This document shows positions 17,770 through 26,714 of a stretch of 64,000 bases of DNA, piece after piece. Under the pieces are notes generated by a model. That model was not told the origin of the DNA, ran no database searches, and saw nothing but the letters and a program-made list of their open reading frames with translations. Position 1 is the first letter of the stretch, and every line of letters begins with the position of its first letter. The DNA lies in NCBI GenBank assembly GCA_037968755.1, contig JBBKWB010000005.1, positions 1-64,000 of the forward strand, given 5' to 3'. The DNA comes from Woeseia sp037968755. GTDB lineage: Bacteria > Pseudomonadota > Gammaproteobacteria > Steroidobacterales > Woeseiaceae. The position numbers were made by a program, and so were the translations under genes.

Positions 17770-18797
17770 AAGTAATATTTGCCGACGCGCAAATGCGCCA
17801 CGATCCGAAATCATTCCTGTCGTCCGGCGCGGCCGCGGCCAACCCGGAAGTACCGGAACGCGCTACCCGATTGCTGCAGGCGGCCCAGCACTCCGGCCTG
17901 CAGGCCGAGGCACCGGATGACTACGGGCTGCAATTCATTTCTGCAGTACACACGCCCGAATACCTGCATTACTTACAGAATATTCACCGTCGCTGGTCTC
18001 GCATCGAAGGCGCAGCGGCGGAAGTAACCCCCAACATTCACCCTGATCGACGCGATGGCGGCTATCCTAAATCGGCCGTTGGCCAGGCTGGCTGGCACCA
18101 TTACGATACGTCCGCACCCATCACCGCCGAAACCTGGCAGAGCGCTCTATGGAGTGCGCACACCGCGGCGCATGCCGCGCTCCTGGTACTCGAGGGTGCG
18201 CCTGCCAGCTATGCGCTTTGTCGACCGCCCGGGCATCATGCCAGTCGTGAAATCGCAGGTGGTTTCTGCTACCTCAGTAATGCCGCTATCGCCGCCGAAA
18301 CACTGCTGATGCAACACGCGCGCGTCGCCATCCTCGATGTGGATGTGCATCATGGCAACGGCACGCAGAGTGTTTTTTATAATCGCAAGGATGTGTTGAC
18401 GGTTTCACTGCATGCCGACCCGGTACGTTTTTATCCGTTCTTCTGGGGACATCGTGACGAACGCGGCGAAGGCGCAGGCGTCGGCTACAACCTCAACGTG
18501 CCGCTGCTACGCGGCACAGGTGACGACGATTACCTCGCCGAGCTTGTGACGGCCATGCACAGAATCGAAGCGTTCGCGCCGAGCGCCCTCGTCATCGCAC
18601 TCGGCCTCGACGCACACGAAGACGACCCTTTTCATGGCCTTGCTATCAGCACAGCAGGCTTCAGCAAGATAGCAGCAGTAATTGGCTCAGCCTCGCTGCC
18701 GACCGTGCTGGTTCAGGAAGGCGGTTACCTTTCTGACTCGCTTGGTCCTAATCTGTCGGCCTTTCTCGATGGCTTCAACTCGACCCATGGCCAGTGA
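17766..18797 (+). CDS. Histone-deacetylase superfamily amidohydrolase (acetylpolyamine amidohydrolase-like)
   Basis: The 343-residue enzyme keeps the whole HDAC active site: the His pair H157-H158 in PPGHHAS, zinc ligands D193 and H195 in DVDVHHGNGTQ, D282 in GLDAHEDD, and the transition-state Tyr321 in QEGGYLSD. It should remove acetyl groups from acetylpolyamines or related amines in the cytoplasm. It overlaps the upstream SSAT-like acetyltransferase by 4 bp. A NhaC-type transporter gene follows 59 bp later on the same strand and may carry the substrate or be unrelated. Confidence 0.92.
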   Translation: MKVIFADAQMRHDPKSFLSSGAAAANPEVPERATRLLQAAQHSGLQAEAPDDYGLQFISAVHTPEYLHYLQNIHRRWSRIEGAAAEVTPNIHPDRRDGGYPKSAVGQAGWHHYDTSAPITAETWQSALWSAHTAAHAALLVLEGAPASYALCRPPGHHASREIAGGFCYLSNAAIAAETLLMQHARVAILDVDVHHGNGTQSVFYNRKDVLTVSLHADPVRFYPFFWGHRDERGEGAGVGYNLNVPLLRGTGDDDYLAELVTAMHRIEAFAPSALVIALGLDAHEDDPFHGLAISTAGFSKIAAVIGSASLPTVLVQEGGYLSDSLGPNLSAFLDGFNSTHGQ

Positions 18798-18856
18798 TTC
18801 GCAACCGAACCGGCAAACCGTTACAGTTCTGCGGAATCAAAAACACGAAATGAACT

Positions 18857-20266
18857 ATGACTGATCCAGGCTGGCTGTCCGTACTTCCCCCGCTGCTCGC
18901 GATCGTTCTGGCGATCTGGAGCAAGCAGGTCATCCTGTCATTGTTTGCCGGCATCTGGATGGGCTTCCTGATCCTTAATGGCTTCAACCCGCTGACCGGC
19001 GTCAGTGGAGGGCTCGATGCCGTCATTAATGTTTTCACCGACCCCGGCGACACCAAAGTCCTGGTGTTTACACTGCTGATCGGCTCACTGATCGCAACCA
19101 TTGAAGAATCCGGTGGCGTCCGTGGTTTTGTACATTTCCTCGAGACCCGGCGCTTCGTGCATAACGGGAAGCGCGCACAGATTCTTGCCTGGCTTACCGG
19201 CATCGTCATATTTATTGAATCCAATATCACGCTGTTGGTTGCTGGCGCGGTCAGTCGGCCACTGTTCGACCGTTACAAAATTTCACGGGAAAAATTGGCA
19301 TACATTATCGATGCGACCTCCGCTCCCGTCTGCGTCATGATTCCGCTGAATGCGTGGGGCGCGGTCATCATTGGTCTGGTCGCAGCAACCGGCGTCGAGA
19401 ACCCGTTGCAAACTTTCATTGCTTCGATTCCTTATAACCTGTACGCCATCACGGCAGTCGTACTGTCGGCCATAGTGATCTGGAAGAACATCAATATCGG
19501 TCCGATGAAAGCCGCTGAAGAACGCACGCAAAGAGGCGAGCTGCTATGGCCTGATGCCACACCGATGGTCGACGTCAGTGCGGAACAGTTCCACGACGAA
19601 GAAACTCCGCCGCCGGCTTACCTGATGATGTTGCCGATTGTGGCGATGATCCTGATGATGCCAGTTGGTCTTTACCTGACCGGCAACGGCAACCTGATTG
19701 AGGGCTCCGGCTCAACGTCAATACTGTGGGCTATTTGCACTGCCATCCTGGTGTCCTGGATCTTGCTGCTGGCGCGCGGCGGGATCAGTATCAATCGCCT
19801 TATGCAGGTATTCATGAAGGGAGCCGGGGCGTTGTTGCCCATCGCGACCATACTGCTACTTGCGCTGACCTTGGGCGATGTCGCAAAGCTGCTCGGCACC
19901 GGGCCTTATGTCGCCGGCGTGGTCGGTGGCGCGGTACCGGTACCCCTGCTAGCGCCGCTGGTATTTTTGACCTCGGCCTTCATCGCATTCTCGGTGGGCT
20001 CAAGCTGGGGCACGTTCGCCATCATGATCCCGATCGCAATCCCCATAGCAACAACGCTCGGCCTGCCCGTACCGCTGATGCTGGGCGCCGCCATCTCAGG
20101 TGCTATTTTTGGCGATCATGCTTCGCCCATCAGTGACACAACGGTGGTTGCATCGATGGCCTCGGCGACCGACCACATTGATCACGTCAGAACCCAGCTT
20201 CCTTACGCCTTGCTCGCTGCCGCAATATCAGCCTGCGGATTCTTCGCGCTCGGCCTGCTGGCGTAG
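18857..20266 (+). CDS. Na+/H+ antiporter, NhaC superfamily
   Basis: The 469-residue polytopic protein is a paralogue of the 8827-10302 transporter. It has DATSAPVCVMIPLNAWGA in the first half and FSVGSSWGTFAIMIPIAIP with ISGAIFGDHASPISDTT in the second, and about 12 membrane helices. Residues around 225-245 form an acidic cytoplasmic loop. It follows the polyamine deacetylase gene closely and may be part of that operon. Whether it moves sodium, an amino acid or an amine cannot be told from sequence. Confidence 0.9.
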   Translation: MTDPGWLSVLPPLLAIVLAIWSKQVILSLFAGIWMGFLILNGFNPLTGVSGGLDAVINVFTDPGDTKVLVFTLLIGSLIATIEESGGVRGFVHFLETRRFVHNGKRAQILAWLTGIVIFIESNITLLVAGAVSRPLFDRYKISREKLAYIIDATSAPVCVMIPLNAWGAVIIGLVAATGVENPLQTFIASIPYNLYAITAVVLSAIVIWKNINIGPMKAAEERTQRGELLWPDATPMVDVSAEQFHDEETPPPAYLMMLPIVAMILMMPVGLYLTGNGNLIEGSGSTSILWAICTAILVSWILLLARGGISINRLMQVFMKGAGALLPIATILLLALTLGDVAKLLGTGPYVAGVVGGAVPVPLLAPLVFLTSAFIAFSVGSSWGTFAIMIPIAIPIATTLGLPVPLMLGAAISGAIFGDHASPISDTTVVASMASATDHIDHVRTQLPYALLAAAISACGFFALGLLA

Positions 20267-20397
20267 CCGATTTGATACGCGTCCTGAGCGCTGCAAACCA
20301 GTAAAGCAGCGCAAAATCGCCTGGCGGGCATTTCTCGCGCACGATACCCCAAGCACGTAGTAGCCAGCGTCCAACGCCGTAGGGCACGGTTGCGCTA

Positions 20398-20417
20398 TTG
20401 TTAAACATTGTGGCATT
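20398..20417 (+). promoter_or_regulatory. TTGT direct-repeat site B, upstream of the peptidoglycan-binding lipoprotein
   Basis: TTGTTAAACA is directly followed by TTGTGGCATT, two TTGT units 10 bp apart, 73 bp before the lipoprotein start. The second unit matches the third unit of the mscL site (TTGTGGCATG) at 9 of 10 positions. Confidence 0.45.
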
Positions 20418-20489
20418 GCGAATCGGCGCACGTTTCGCAATTTAAACTCGTTCCTGTACTTACTTGAAGATTCACAGGAGCGATGCGAC

Positions 20490-21626
20490 ATGCGTAAACG
20501 AACAAATTTGCTGCTGGCAGCGACAACCGTAGCGATATCAACGGTAGGCTGTTCCGGCCTGGCATATGACAATACCCAAGCCGTCGACAGCAATGACGCT
20601 GCCTCGATGGTAGAACTGCAGGCGGCGAAACGCCGTGTATCCGAACTCGAATCCAGGCTCGCGATTTCTGATCGCCGTCTTTCGGATGAGCAATCTGCAA
20701 ACCAGACGACAGCGGCGACAGCAAACATGTCGTCAAGCCTGTTTCCGCCCAATCCGAAACCAGGCCAATGCTATGCGCGGGTCCTGACCCCGGCCAAATA
20801 CCGCAGTATCAGTGAGCGAGTTTTGGTTCGCGACGCGTCTGAACGCATCGAAGTTTTGCCGGCCCGCTACGATTCGGCGGATCAGCAGGTGCTCGTCAAA
20901 GAAGCATCATCGCGCCTCGAAGTTGTACCGGCCGTTTACGGAACCGTTGAAGAACGCGTTCTCGTAAAGCCCGCTTCCCAAACGATCAGCGAAGTTCCGG
21001 CTGAATACCGCACCGAAACGACGCGGGTAATTGACCAGGCTGCACACACCGCGTGGAAAAAAGGCCCGGCGGCGAAGCAATCATCGAATGTCCTGTCACA
21101 AACCACCACAGATACCGGTGAGGTAATGTGCCTCGTTGAAGTACCAGCCACGTACAAGACGATTGAGAAACGTGTCCTGGTTAAACCAGCTCGCACAGTC
21201 GTGACCGAGATTCCGGCGGAATATCGCAGCGTAACCAAAAGGGTTGTGAAGACTCCGGCGACTACTCGTGAGGTATCCATCCCGGCACAGTACGACACGA
21301 TCAAGGTGACTCGACTCGTATCACCCGCCACCGAGAAGCGCATTGCGATTCCTGCCAGCTACGACGACGTTACGCGCAAGGAACAGGTTGCCGCTGAGCA
21401 GATGGATTGGCGCCAGGTTGTTTGCGAAGTCAACCTGACGGCAAACAATGTCAAAGCATTGCAACGTGTTCTGCAGACCAAAGGCTATTACAAAGCCAGC
21501 ATCGACGGCATTTTTGGTAGTCAGACACTGAGTGCTGCGCAATCTTTTGCAGCCAGTAATAACCTGCCGACCGGTAGCAACTACATTCCGGTGGCTGTTA
21601 TTAAGGAACTTGGGCTCGATATCTAA
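20490..21626 (+). CDS. Lipoprotein with tandem beta repeats and C-terminal peptidoglycan-binding domain
   Basis: The 378-residue lipoprotein has its lipidation Cys at position 21 (STVGCSG). After a short coiled coil (about 45-68) come roughly nine to ten degenerate repeats of about 22 residues with the pattern E-(V/I)-P-A-x-Y-x-T/S-(V/I)-x-x-R-V-(L/V)-V-K-x-A (residues about 100-310). A peptidoglycan-binding type 1 domain closes the protein (about 316-378, with VLQTKGYYKASIDGIFGSQT). It is probably an outer-membrane lipoprotein tethered to the cell wall. AGGAGCG precedes the ATG. It is monocistronic, with a terminator right after it. Confidence 0.88.
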   Translation: MRKRTNLLLAATTVAISTVGCSGLAYDNTQAVDSNDAASMVELQAAKRRVSELESRLAISDRRLSDEQSANQTTAATANMSSSLFPPNPKPGQCYARVLTPAKYRSISERVLVRDASERIEVLPARYDSADQQVLVKEASSRLEVVPAVYGTVEERVLVKPASQTISEVPAEYRTETTRVIDQAAHTAWKKGPAAKQSSNVLSQTTTDTGEVMCLVEVPATYKTIEKRVLVKPARTVVTEIPAEYRSVTKRVVKTPATTREVSIPAQYDTIKVTRLVSPATEKRIAIPASYDDVTRKEQVAAEQMDWRQVVCEVNLTANNVKALQRVLQTKGYYKASIDGIFGSQTLSAAQSFAASNNLPTGSNYIPVAVIKELGLDI

Positions 21627-21644
21627 TCGGCCCCGCTTGGGCTA

Positions 21645-21681
21645 GGCCAGCTACCGCGTTGTGGTAGCTGGCCTTTTTTTT
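21645..21681. terminator. Bidirectional rho-independent terminator
   Basis: A perfect 11-bp stem (21645-21655 with 21663-21673) with a 7-nt loop is followed by eight T residues on the plus strand. It sits between two convergent genes whose stops are 56 bp apart. It clearly ends the plus-strand lipoprotein transcript and can also form a hairpin on the minus strand. Confidence 0.92.
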
Positions 21682-21682
21682 G

Positions 21683-22735
21683 TCAGGGCAAGTACAACTC
21701 TGCGACTGCCTCGGCCAGCGGCATCGCATCCGGGCCACGCCGGTTAGTCAGCACCAGCACCGTCATCTGCTCGTCCGGATAACGAATCACATAGTTGCGA
21801 AAGCCACTGGTACTGCCGTCGTGATGCAAGCGCCGGTGACCGTCCTTTTCGTCGACCCGCCAGCCAAAGCCGTAGTTACCAAAATTCCCCGTCCACATTG
21901 CCTGCCGCGATTCGGCTGACAGTATCCGGTCGGTGTACAAGGCCTGGTCCCATTTGAAATAGTCCAGCACCGATGTGTAGATGCCGCCATCGCCCAGCAC
22001 TGCGCTCGTTGTGCTCTGATCACTGAACGTAACCTTGCCGTTATTCACGGTATAACCGTAGGCTCGATTACTGACCGTCGATACGTCTTTCTGGAAGGCG
22101 ACGGTATGTTGCATCCCTAATGGGCTGAATATGTTCTCCTGTAAAAAAGCGGGGAATGTCTGGCCAGTCTTGTCTTCGATCAACATTGCCAGCATCGCGT
22201 AGGCGGTATTGCTGTAGCGATACTCGCTACCGGGCGTGAAATAGGTACGATCCACTTCGTACATCAAACGTAGTGCATCGCGGTCGGACACCTGGCCAAC
22301 GAAGTCGTCAGCAATCATGCCTTCGTAGTCAATCAGGCCAGAGTTGTGTTGCAGCAGGTGTTGCAGGGAAATGTTCTGGCCGTAGGCCGGAAAATCCGGG
22401 AAAAGATCGGTCAAGCTGTCATCGAGGGAAAGCTGTTCGCGCTCAACCAGTAGCAAGATGCAGGCCGCCGTAAATTGCTTGGTAATGGAAGCCAGCCTGA
22501 AGTTGGTTTCGGGACGCACGGGTGTCGCCTCTTCGAGGTTTGCCATGCCGTAGCTCTTCCGCAACACGGCTTCGCCCTGTCGGATTACCAGCACAGACGC
22601 TCCGGGAACAGCATCGCCGCTATAGTCAGCGAACAACTGGTCCACCTGCGACTCCTTCTGGTTGCTCACCTCAGTGCCACCACAGGCAGCAAGTCCGGCG
22701 AGAACCAGTAACAGTGTTTTTCGAATGTTTCGCAC
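21683..22735 (-). CDS. Serine beta-lactamase-fold hydrolase, lipoprotein
   Basis: The 350-residue protein has a lipobox (GLAAC, lipid Cys 18) and the penicillin-recognising hydrolase fold. Active-site motifs are S83-I-T-K86, the Y-S-N triad in YRYSNTAYAML, and HDGSTSGF, which replaces the KTG box as in class C-like esterases. Such proteins act as D-Ala-D-Ala peptidases or esterases, and true beta-lactamase activity is not implied. It is convergent with the peptidoglycan-binding lipoprotein. Confidence 0.9.
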   Translation of the reverse strand: MRNIRKTLLLVLAGLAACGGTEVSNQKESQVDQLFADYSGDAVPGASVLVIRQGEAVLRKSYGMANLEEATPVRPETNFRLASITKQFTAACILLLVEREQLSLDDSLTDLFPDFPAYGQNISLQHLLQHNSGLIDYEGMIADDFVGQVSDRDALRLMYEVDRTYFTPGSEYRYSNTAYAMLAMLIEDKTGQTFPAFLQENIFSPLGMQHTVAFQKDVSTVSNRAYGYTVNNGKVTFSDQSTTSAVLGDGGIYTSVLDYFKWDQALYTDRILSAESRQAMWTGNFGNYGFGWRVDEKDGHRRLHHDGSTSGFRNYVIRYPDEQMTVLVLTNRRGPDAMPLAEAVAELYLP

Positions 22736-22821
22736 TACGATACCCCGTCATAATTGTCGAATACGATTGAACCGAGCGACCCGATCGGTTACTTGCGCAT
22801 CTCTAAATGTCTTGGTCAACG

Positions 22822-23661
22822 TCAGGAGTTGCCGTAGAGCTCGCCGGAAAAACTGAATGCGACCGGCCCGGTCATCACAGCGTGATCGGTTTCGGTAATT
22901 TCGATCTCCACTTCACCGCCGGGTAGCTGAACGGTCACGCACCGCGCTTCAGTCAGCTTACGCGCTCGCGCAGCAAATACCGCGGCGCAAGCGCCGCTGC
23001 CACAGGCCATGGTCAGCCCTGCGCCACGTTCGTAAACGACGAGCCGCATGCGCTCAGGCCCCGTAATCTGGGCAGCACCAATATTCGCTTTTTCCGGGAA
23101 CACCGGATCGTTCTGCACGAGCGGTGCCAGCAATCCCATATTCACAGCGTCAAGATCGTCAACGAAGAACACGGCGTGCGGGTTACCTACATTGACGGCC
23201 ACAGCGTCCTGCAGCGCGCCGACGCCGATCTCGAGGTGCAACGTGTCGTGCTCGCTGGCCAGGGGAATGTCCTGCCAGTTCATCGACAAGCGGCCCATCT
23301 CACAGCGAACCAAAAGCCGCCCTGCGCGTTCGCAGCGCAATACACCTACTCGGGTTTCGAGATCAATGGTATCCGTGGCCAGCTCTTCCAGCAGCAGCCA
23401 GGCTACGCAGCGCGTGGCATTGCCACAGGCCTCTGCTTCGCGGCCGTCGGTATTGAGGATGCGCATAAAAGCCGTTGCTGATTCGGCAGGCTCAATAAGT
23501 ATCAACTGATCTGCACCAACACCTGACTGTACATCGCAGATCTGTACTATCTCTTGCCGCGTCGGCGTCCAGGGTAGTTCGCGCACATCAACAATCACGA
23601 AATGATTGCGCAGACCGTGCATTTTCACGAATTTGCGCACAACAGCTTGCTTCTCAGGCAT
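22822..23661 (-). CDS. dapF: Diaminopimelate epimerase
   Basis: The 279-residue enzyme interconverts LL- and meso-diaminopimelate for lysine and peptidoglycan synthesis. Both catalytic Cys are present, in AEACGNATRC and TMACGSGACAA. The NTDGREAEACGNATRCVAW block and the GVGADQL segment look more like alphaproteobacterial DapF than the usual gammaproteobacterial form. Its ATG overlaps the end of the upstream M20 amidohydrolase by 8 bp, and there is no separate ribosome-binding site, so translation is probably coupled. Confidence 0.94.
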   Translation of the reverse strand: MPEKQAVVRKFVKMHGLRNHFVIVDVRELPWTPTRQEIVQICDVQSGVGADQLILIEPAESATAFMRILNTDGREAEACGNATRCVAWLLLEELATDTIDLETRVGVLRCERAGRLLVRCEMGRLSMNWQDIPLASEHDTLHLEIGVGALQDAVAVNVGNPHAVFFVDDLDAVNMGLLAPLVQNDPVFPEKANIGAAQITGPERMRLVVYERGAGLTMACGSGACAAVFAARARKLTEARCVTVQLPGGEVEIEITETDHAVMTGPVAFSFSGELYGNS

Positions 23662-24790
23662 GCAGAAGTGTCCGCATGCTTTCGTCGATTATTCTCAAGA
23701 ACACAGCAGCCCCCTTTTCAATCAGCGCATCGGGAAAATCATAGTCTTCGTTATGCAAGTCTGGCGTAGCTATGCCTGCACCGAGACCGAAGAACGCACC
23801 GTCGCCAACCTGCGTAAAGCGGCCAAAGTCTTCCGACCAGCGAAATGCCGTATCGGCCTCGGTGACCGCCATGTCGCTGCATGCACGGCGAATAATGTCG
23901 ACCGCAACCGGGCTATTGATCGTCGCATCGAACACATCCTGGTAATCGATGGCCAGCTCCAGCCCGGCGCGCTCTGCCTCTGCACGGACCTGGGATTCGC
24001 AGTAACTGACCAGGCGCTCCATGCTCGCATCCGTTTCCGCCCGCAGGGTAACAAATACTTCTGCGTCTGCTGGCGCGATACCAAAATTGGCACCACCCAT
24101 ACGGGCGCCGACGACCGTCGCAAACATCAACTCGCCGCTTTCGGCGAGTCCCGCCGGCAAGCCCGTATAACTATCCAGGATGCGAGCGAGAGCCAATGTG
24201 GGACTGCGGCCTGTTTCCGGCTGTGCAGCATGCGCCGGCTTGCCTCGAAGTCGCACACTCATGCCGCGCGATGCACAACTGAATGTCCCGTTCCTGACTA
24301 CGACTTCGCCGAGCGGAATGCCTGGAATATTGTGTAGTCCGAAAACCAGATCGTGTTGGATATCCACGAAGCCGGGGTCCGCAACGACGTTCTTCGCACC
24401 TACGCCGGTTTCTTCCGCCGGCTGAAAAAGCAGTACGACACGGCCGCGCTGCGGTCGCGCACGAGCCAGTGTTTCGGCCACCGTGACCAGGATGGCCATA
24501 TGCCCGTCGTGGCCGCACTTATGCGAGACGCCCTCTTTTGTTGAGCGCCACGCAAATTCATTGGATTCCTGAATTGGCAATGCGTCGAGCTCGCAACGCA
24601 ACAGGATAGTGGGGCCAGGCGCCATACCGCCAAAGCCAAAAGCGACTCCCGCACCGCCCAGACCACTCAGGATTGTGTCCGGCTTCAGAGTGGCGATGTG
24701 CTGCGAAATGCGTTGCGCTGTTGACTGCTCGTGCCCCGAGAGATCGGGATATCGATGCAGTTCACGGCGAAGTTGTACGGCACTGTTCAT
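23654..24790 (-). CDS. M20-family amidohydrolase (hippurate hydrolase / N-acyl amino acid deacylase-like)
   Basis: The 378-residue metal-dependent amidohydrolase has the M20D layout: a catalytic domain with CGHDGHMA (metal-binding), FQPAEETGVGAKNVV (catalytic Glu), LHNIPGIP, and a dimerisation domain with RGKPAHAAQPE, then LHNEDYDFPD near the C-terminus. It removes acyl groups from amino acids or hydrolyses related amides in the cytoplasm. Coupling to dapF hints at diaminopimelate or N-acyl-amino-acid metabolism, but this is context only. Confidence 0.92.
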   Translation of the reverse strand: MNSAVQLRRELHRYPDLSGHEQSTAQRISQHIATLKPDTILSGLGGAGVAFGFGGMAPGPTILLRCELDALPIQESNEFAWRSTKEGVSHKCGHDGHMAILVTVAETLARARPQRGRVVLLFQPAEETGVGAKNVVADPGFVDIQHDLVFGLHNIPGIPLGEVVVRNGTFSCASRGMSVRLRGKPAHAAQPETGRSPTLALARILDSYTGLPAGLAESGELMFATVVGARMGGANFGIAPADAEVFVTLRAETDASMERLVSYCESQVRAEAERAGLELAIDYQDVFDATINSPVAVDIIRRACSDMAVTEADTAFRWSEDFGRFTQVGDGAFFGLGAGIATPDLHNEDYDFPDALIEKGAAVFLRIIDESMRTLLHA

Positions 24791-24908
24791 AACAGCGGAT
24801 GATGTCAGGATGCACGCTCTGTGTCAGCAGTCTCCGCGCCGCAACATTGCCTCCGGGCCTCAGCTCGGAGTAAATTGGTCGGCGAGCTCGCACACCCAGG
24901 ATAGCAAG

Positions 24909-25613
24909 ATGAGTATGACCGAAACCTTGTTCCGCGAAGATGCCTATCTTCGTGACTGTGAAGCCACGGTAATCGATCTGCAGGACGGCGCCGTCATTCT
25001 CGATCGAACAGTGTTCTACGCACTCGGCGGCGGGCAGCCGGGTGACACGGGCACCCTGCGCTGGAGTGACGGCGAAGCTCGGGTAGTCGAAACACGTTAC
25101 GGCGACCGTGGCGCAATTCGCCACATTCTGGAAGAAGGTGCTGAGGCGCCGCCCGAGGGCATCGGCTTAACCGCTGCAATCGATTGGGATCTGCGCTATC
25201 GCTACATGCGCATGCACACCGCGCTGCATTTATTGGGCGCCGTACTCAAATTCGGCGTGACGGGCGGCAATATCGGTGCTGATCGCAGCAGGCTGGATTT
25301 CGATATGGAGGACACCGTCGACAAGGATGCTGTGAACGAAAAGCTGGCTGAGTTGGTTGCCGCGGATGCGCCGGTCAGTTGCCAATGGATCACGGATGAA
25401 GAACTCGCCGCACAGCCAGAGCTTGTTCGAACCATGTCGGTTCAGCCACCGAAATCGGCTGGCAAAGTGCGCCTGCTGAACATCGAAGGCATTGACCTGC
25501 AACCGTGTGGTGGAACACACCTGCGCAGGACAGCAGAAGTCGGCAACGTACAGGTGACGAAAGTCGAAAAGAAAGGCAAACGCAATCGCCGCGTGTATAT
25601 AGAGCTCGACTAG
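24909..25613 (+). CDS. Alanyl-tRNA editing protein AlaX
   Basis: The 234-residue protein is a free-standing editing domain related to the C-terminal half of alanyl-tRNA synthetase. It has FYALGGGQPGDTG (residues 36-48), the zinc site H103-x-x-x-H107 in MHTALHLLG, and the second half of the site in QPCGGTHLRR. It hydrolyses Ser- or Gly-mischarged tRNA-Ala in trans. I start at the ATG at 24909, preceded by AGGA; the longer frame upstream runs through the divergent M20 gene and is not coding. Confidence 0.93.
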   Translation: MSMTETLFREDAYLRDCEATVIDLQDGAVILDRTVFYALGGGQPGDTGTLRWSDGEARVVETRYGDRGAIRHILEEGAEAPPEGIGLTAAIDWDLRYRYMRMHTALHLLGAVLKFGVTGGNIGADRSRLDFDMEDTVDKDAVNEKLAELVAADAPVSCQWITDEELAAQPELVRTMSVQPPKSAGKVRLLNIEGIDLQPCGGTHLRRTAEVGNVQVTKVEKKGKRNRRVYIELD

Positions 25614-25661
25614 CGCGATTGAGTTGAACGTGGCGGCTGGTTTGTTACCTGGGCCGCTGAA

Positions 25662-26036
25662 CTACCGCGGCGTGTACAGCAGAGCCTCTTCCCGACTGAG
25701 TTCTTCTACCTTCAGGTCCCAGCGAGCCAGCGTGGAGCTAACGCGAAACCGGTAGCGGCCGCTTTCCTTGAATAGTTTCACGCCGTTGCCGGGGCGCTTG
25801 GTTTGCAGGATCAGTCCCTTGTGAAATCCGCTGGTGCCATCAACGAGCGCAATTTCAATGGCCATGGCCCCCTGAAAATCACTGTTTACCCGCCAATCCA
25901 GGATCCACGGCGCCTGCACTTCAAACTCTGCTGTGGTCAGGCCGTCGGTCCCGGTGAACTGGCGAACCGTCTCTTTACTACCAACACTGATGCACAACAA
26001 CAGACCCAGAACCAAAGTGTTTAGTCGCTTGAACAT
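25662..26036 (-). CDS. Small exported protein of unknown function
   Basis: From the ATG at 26036 the product is 124 residues with a signal peptide (about 1-19). The mature part is predicted all-beta, with APWILDWRVNSDFQGAMAIEIALVDG and a C-terminal RYRFRVSSTLARWDLKVEEL strand pair, which suggests a small periplasmic beta-sandwich. I do not recognise the family. It is convergent with alaX and separated by 110 bp from the DUF937 gene on the same strand. Confidence 0.7.
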   Translation of the reverse strand: MFKRLNTLVLGLLLCISVGSKETVRQFTGTDGLTTAEFEVQAPWILDWRVNSDFQGAMAIEIALVDGTSGFHKGLILQTKRPGNGVKLFKESGRYRFRVSSTLARWDLKVEELSREEALLYTPR

Positions 26037-26146
26037 GGAAACCTGCCTGTCAACATAATCAAAGCCGGCACGCACTATTGACGCCGGCGAGACCAGCACT
26101 TTAGCAAAGTGCCGGCGCGCCGGAAAACCACTTCTGTTGGGTCAGG

Positions 26147-26692
26147 TCAGAAAAACTTGCGCGCGAGGCCGACTACATCGCCCAGGGACGCTTTGCCGTC
26201 GCCGTCGGCATCGAAGCCGCCAAGAATGCTGGTCAGCGCTGAGAGCCCGCCGGCGCTGCCGGCGCCAGCCTTTTCCTCGGTCGTGCGGCCCATCGCGCCC
26301 ATGACCAGACTGGCGACAAGCGGCAACGCTTTCTTGATCAGGCTGGTGTCGATACCGGTTTTCTCCGCAGCCTGTGCTGCAACCTGGCGACTTACGTCCT
26401 TGCTGCCAAACAGGTGACCGAGAATACGGTTGCCGTCTTCACGAGTCTCGGCCTTGTCGAGTAACTCAGGGTTTTTCAGGTATCGGTCGTGCTGCCCGGT
26501 TGCCAGGGCTCGCTGCAATCCTGCAAGACCTTCGGCGGACGTGGCCTGTTTCTGCAGGCCACCTTTCATCGCAGGCGCCAGCGCTGCGACCAGCTTGCTG
26601 GCGTCGTCAGTCGGCAAGCCCAGGTCAGCTGCAATTTTGCTCAGTCCGGCATCAGCGCCGGCACTGGATAACAGTTTCATTAAGTCCATCAT
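26147..26692 (-). CDS. DUF937 domain-containing protein
   Basis: The 181-residue protein matches the DUF937 pattern: an N-terminal MMDLMKLLSSAGADAGLSKIA helix, the repeated Ala- and Gly-rich helical core with GILGHLFGSKDV-like spacing (NRILGHLFGSKDVSRQVA), and a C-terminal GGFDADGDGKASLGDVVGLARKFF segment that looks like an EF-hand or dockerin loop. The family is cytoplasmic and has no firm function. It lies 22 bp after the LysM/BON gene and is probably co-transcribed under site C. Confidence 0.85.
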   Translation of the reverse strand: MMDLMKLLSSAGADAGLSKIAADLGLPTDDASKLVAALAPAMKGGLQKQATSAEGLAGLQRALATGQHDRYLKNPELLDKAETREDGNRILGHLFGSKDVSRQVAAQAAEKTGIDTSLIKKALPLVASLVMGAMGRTTEEKAGAGSAGGLSALTSILGGFDADGDGKASLGDVVGLARKFF

Positions 26693-26714
26693 TGGTCCTC
26701 AATCAGGTGTGCAT

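Noticed and set aside
24609..24908. 100-residue N-terminal extension of the AlaX gene
   Set aside because: It runs antisense through the start of the M20 gene, has poor protein character, and AlaX homology begins at the ATG at 24909.
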